Assembly: GCA_030710605.1 (NCBI GenBank)
Contig: CP092864.1
Location: forward strand, 145,017,261-145,081,260
Length of the DNA: 64,000 bases
Direction: 5' to 3'
DNA from: Cordylochernes scorpioides
Taxonomy: Eukaryota > Arthropoda > Arachnida > Pseudoscorpiones > Chernetidae
The number at the start of each line of letters is the position of its first letter. The stretch's first letter is position 1. The position numbers were made by a program, and so were the translations under genes. Of the stretch, positions 62,200-64,000 are shown piece after piece. Below the pieces are notes generated by a model, which searched no databases, had not been told where the DNA came from, and saw only the letters and a list, made by a program, of their open reading frames with translations.

Positions 62200-62424
62200 A
62201 GAGTACCTCTCCCTTCAAAATAGACGATAGAACTAAGTGTCATCTATTAACAGTCTCTACAAACTAGCAGAATCGGGTCGTTGACAAAGCCACAACACCA
62301 ACTTTGGCAAACTGAGAAGCGTCCACCTAGAGACCATGGTTTCGGGCTAATGGTCTTCGTCAGTGTAGTGCGGACTTTATTTCATGAGATAAACACAAGG
62401 GGTCTAATAAAATCTTCAGAACTA
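62200..62424 (-). mobile_element. Hammerhead-bearing element, family 1, third copy
   Basis: AGTACCTCTCCCTTCAAAAT, AATCGGGTCGTTGACAAAGC, CCATGGTTTCGGGCTAATGG. The right end lacks the Jockey-like tail because MITE P begins there. Confidence 0.72.
62321..62375 (-). ncRNA. Hammerhead ribozyme (family 1), core kept, stems damaged
   Basis: CUGACGA, GAAA, ACCAUGGU and cleavage-site C are present, but inner stem I (CUACA against UCUAG) has mismatches and stem II (AGAC...GCCC) has lost pairs. Likely weak or inactive. Confidence 0.55.
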
Positions 62425-62601
62425 CAGTTAAACCTGTCTATAGCGCCCCCTCTAAATAGCGCCTTCCTCTCTATAGCGCCCGATTTTAAATACATAGTAC
62501 GATGCGATTTACATTAAAAATGACCTGTCTATAGCACCCCCTCTCTATAGCACCCTATTTTGGTGAGTCCCAAGAGGGGGCACTATAGACAGGTTTAACT
62601 G
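62425..62601. mobile_element. MITE family P, third copy
   Basis: CAGTTAAACCTGTCTATAG ... AGACAGGTTTAACTG with TA on both sides (62423-62424 and 62602-62603). Confidence 0.83.
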
Positions 62602-62604
62602 TAT

Positions 62605-62874
62605 ATGAGGTATAAAAGTGGGGAAATAAACACGCCACAAGTTGGAAGAGGAACCTAGACAGCCAGAGAGAGACGGACTGGCACATCCAGGCGGCCGTTT
62701 GATTCGCACACAATCCCAAACTGTCTAAAATTACTGAGGTGTTAACTAACGTGTCCCAGTAGTCGCACTTGGAATGTCGCTGGTATGTCAAGTGACCGGA
62801 CTTTACCCGTCTCTGTCTGAGTTGTCTCTCTGTAGGTTGGATTTATTATTCCTGGAAGAATATATATTATGACA
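62605..62874 (-). repeat. Gypsy-type solo LTR, tandem unit a
   Basis: 270 bp, minus strand TGTCATAATATATATTCTTC ... TTTATACCTCA. The first about 25 bp equal those of the young gypsy LTR at 46507-46814, the rest is diverged. Contains a TATAAAAG stretch at its right limit (minus-strand end). Confidence 0.65.
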
Positions 62875-62880
62875 TATATA

Positions 62881-63159
62881 TGGTATAATAAGGTGGGAAA
62901 AGAGAAATAAACACACCAAAATTTAGAAGAGAAACCCAGACAATCAGAGAGAGAGGAAGAGACGGGACCAGCACAGCCGGGCGGCCGTTCGTGACGTCCA
63001 CAATCCCCAACTGTCTTAAAAGTCCCGAGGTTTTAACTAACGTGTCCCAGTAGTCGCACTTGGAATGTCGCTGGTGTATCAAATGACCGGACTTTACCCA
63101 CCCGTCTGGTTTGTCTGTAGTTTGGCTTTATTTTTCCTGGAAGAATTGATATTATGACA
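62881..63159 (-). repeat. Gypsy-type solo LTR, tandem unit b
   Basis: 279 bp, minus strand TGTCATAATATCAATTCTTC ... TTATTATACCA, clearly related to unit a (shared GTGTCCCAGTAGTCGCACTT, GGAATGTCGCTGGT). Only TATATA separates the two, so they may be the LTRs of an element that lost its interior, or two nested insertions. Confidence 0.65.
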
Positions 63160-63219
63160 CATACATTGTGTCACGGTCTCACGCAATTCTGGCCTTAACT
63201 ACCCGTTTCATGATTTTTC

Positions 63220-63335
63220 AGGATGCCTAAATGAGCAGTTTTTGGTCATTGAGGTACAGCTTGCATAACGCTGATGAGGGTCAATAGCCTAAAACGCGAC
63301 CGTGGTTAGCTTTTCTTGATTAATCAAGAATGGGT
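63220..63335 (+). mobile_element. Hammerhead-like relict related to family 2
   Basis: AACG, CTGATGA (63271-63277), GGGT-CAATA-GCCT, then AAAA instead of GAAA, CGCGACCGTGG and GCTTTTCTTGATTAATCAAG. The GAAA change makes it inactive. Confidence 0.6.
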
Positions 63336-63344
63336 ATTTGGCCA

Positions 63345-63400
63345 ATTCTGGAAGCCATCAGCAACATTCAGTTGCATGATAAGGAGATGCCTTTTTCATA
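63345..63400 (+). mobile_element. Hairpin MITE fragment
   Basis: GAAGCCATCAGCAACATTCA, GTTGCATGATAAGGAGATGC: right arm of the element at 52725-52830. Confidence 0.6.
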
Positions 63401-64000
63401 ATATATATATATATAGTGTAGAAACTATATAACAAAATTATAACAGTGATTCTAATTTTAAAACTTAAGGAGCAAACTGATAATAATGATAACTTATATC
63501 AATTAGATTTGATTAGATTAGCAAGCTAAATCTAAATTAATTATAATAATAAATAGTTATTTAATTTTATAGTCCAGTTTTGTATTAAGATTATCTTCAC
63601 TATTATGATCATTTAAATTCAAATTATAAAATTTGTAAAATGTTATTAATTTGTAGATAGAGAGAGAAAAAAAAATCCTTTACTTCTAATACATCCTCAA
63701 GTTAATTATATATTTATAATTAATAACAATAAAAATTAACAACGTAACGTCTATTACATCGGCTTTTACACGTCATTTAGACATACTCTAATCCTATATA
63801 TAGAATAATCGAAGAGAGAATATATATAATAGTTAGAAAAAAGAGAGAAAGACAGAACCATGCACTTTTAATCAAACTAATAATAAGGAAAAAAAAAAAA
63901 TTTTAGAAAAGAAGGTAGATAAGATTGTTAGTATATATATATATATATTTTTATAATTTTATATTTTATCCTTTTTTTTTTTTAAAAAGATTTTTAAAGG
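63401..64000. other. No gene; very AT-rich
   Basis: TA microsatellites and A/T homopolymers. No frame or repeat family recognised. Confidence 0.6.

Overview
The window looks like repeat-rich nuclear DNA of an invertebrate animal, most likely an arthropod. The evidence is a PATJ/MPDZ-type PDZ exon with splice sites, Jockey-type and R1/I-type LINE proteins, Ty3/gypsy elements, a D34E Tc1 element, Helitron ends, tRNA-derived SINEs, and Penelope-associated short repeats with hammerhead ribozymes. The species cannot be read from the sequence. All alignments, copy counts and repeat boundaries were made by eye.

Only one piece of likely host gene was found: a single PDZ exon at 11788-12011 on the minus strand. 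Everything else with coding content belongs to mobile elements. From left to right these are: a decayed gypsy pol with LTR (1-2110); a small LTR element of the TRIM kind (4956-5721); an intact stand-alone Tx1/L1-like ORF1 with no reverse transcriptase (16350-18077); a Tc1 element with perfect termini and two stop codons (23774-25267); a 5'-truncated, frameshifted R1/I-like LINE (25935-29376); a nearly intact Jockey element with a 14-bp target duplication (31152-35556); a young gypsy element with apparently identical LTRs but a damaged integrase C-terminus (46507-52690); and a short Helitron encoding only the basic N-terminal segment of its replicase (52943-54037). Several LINE 3' ends, SINEs and MITEs lie between them.

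Tandem arrays fill roughly a quarter of the window, with units of about 75 (twice), 103, 67, 41 (209-bp higher order), 40, 95-98, 49, 50 and 128 bp. At least four of them share sequence with the end of a mobile element: the 75-bp and 128-bp units with a Tc1-like MITE, the 103-bp unit with an arm of a foldback MITE, and the 95-98-bp unit with a LINE 3' end. The region therefore shows several stages of satellite birth from transposon ends.

The least expected signal is a set of type I hammerhead ribozymes in three unrelated families of 200-300-bp elements. Five copies keep the full core: 15303-15357, 18782-18840, 20685-20739, 58808-58861 and 62321-62375. All have a very short palindromic stem III, which suggests cleavage as dimers, and several decayed relatives are present. 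Such ribozymes are known from Penelope-like elements and retrozymes, but no Penelope reverse transcriptase is visible here. The elements may therefore be non-autonomous.
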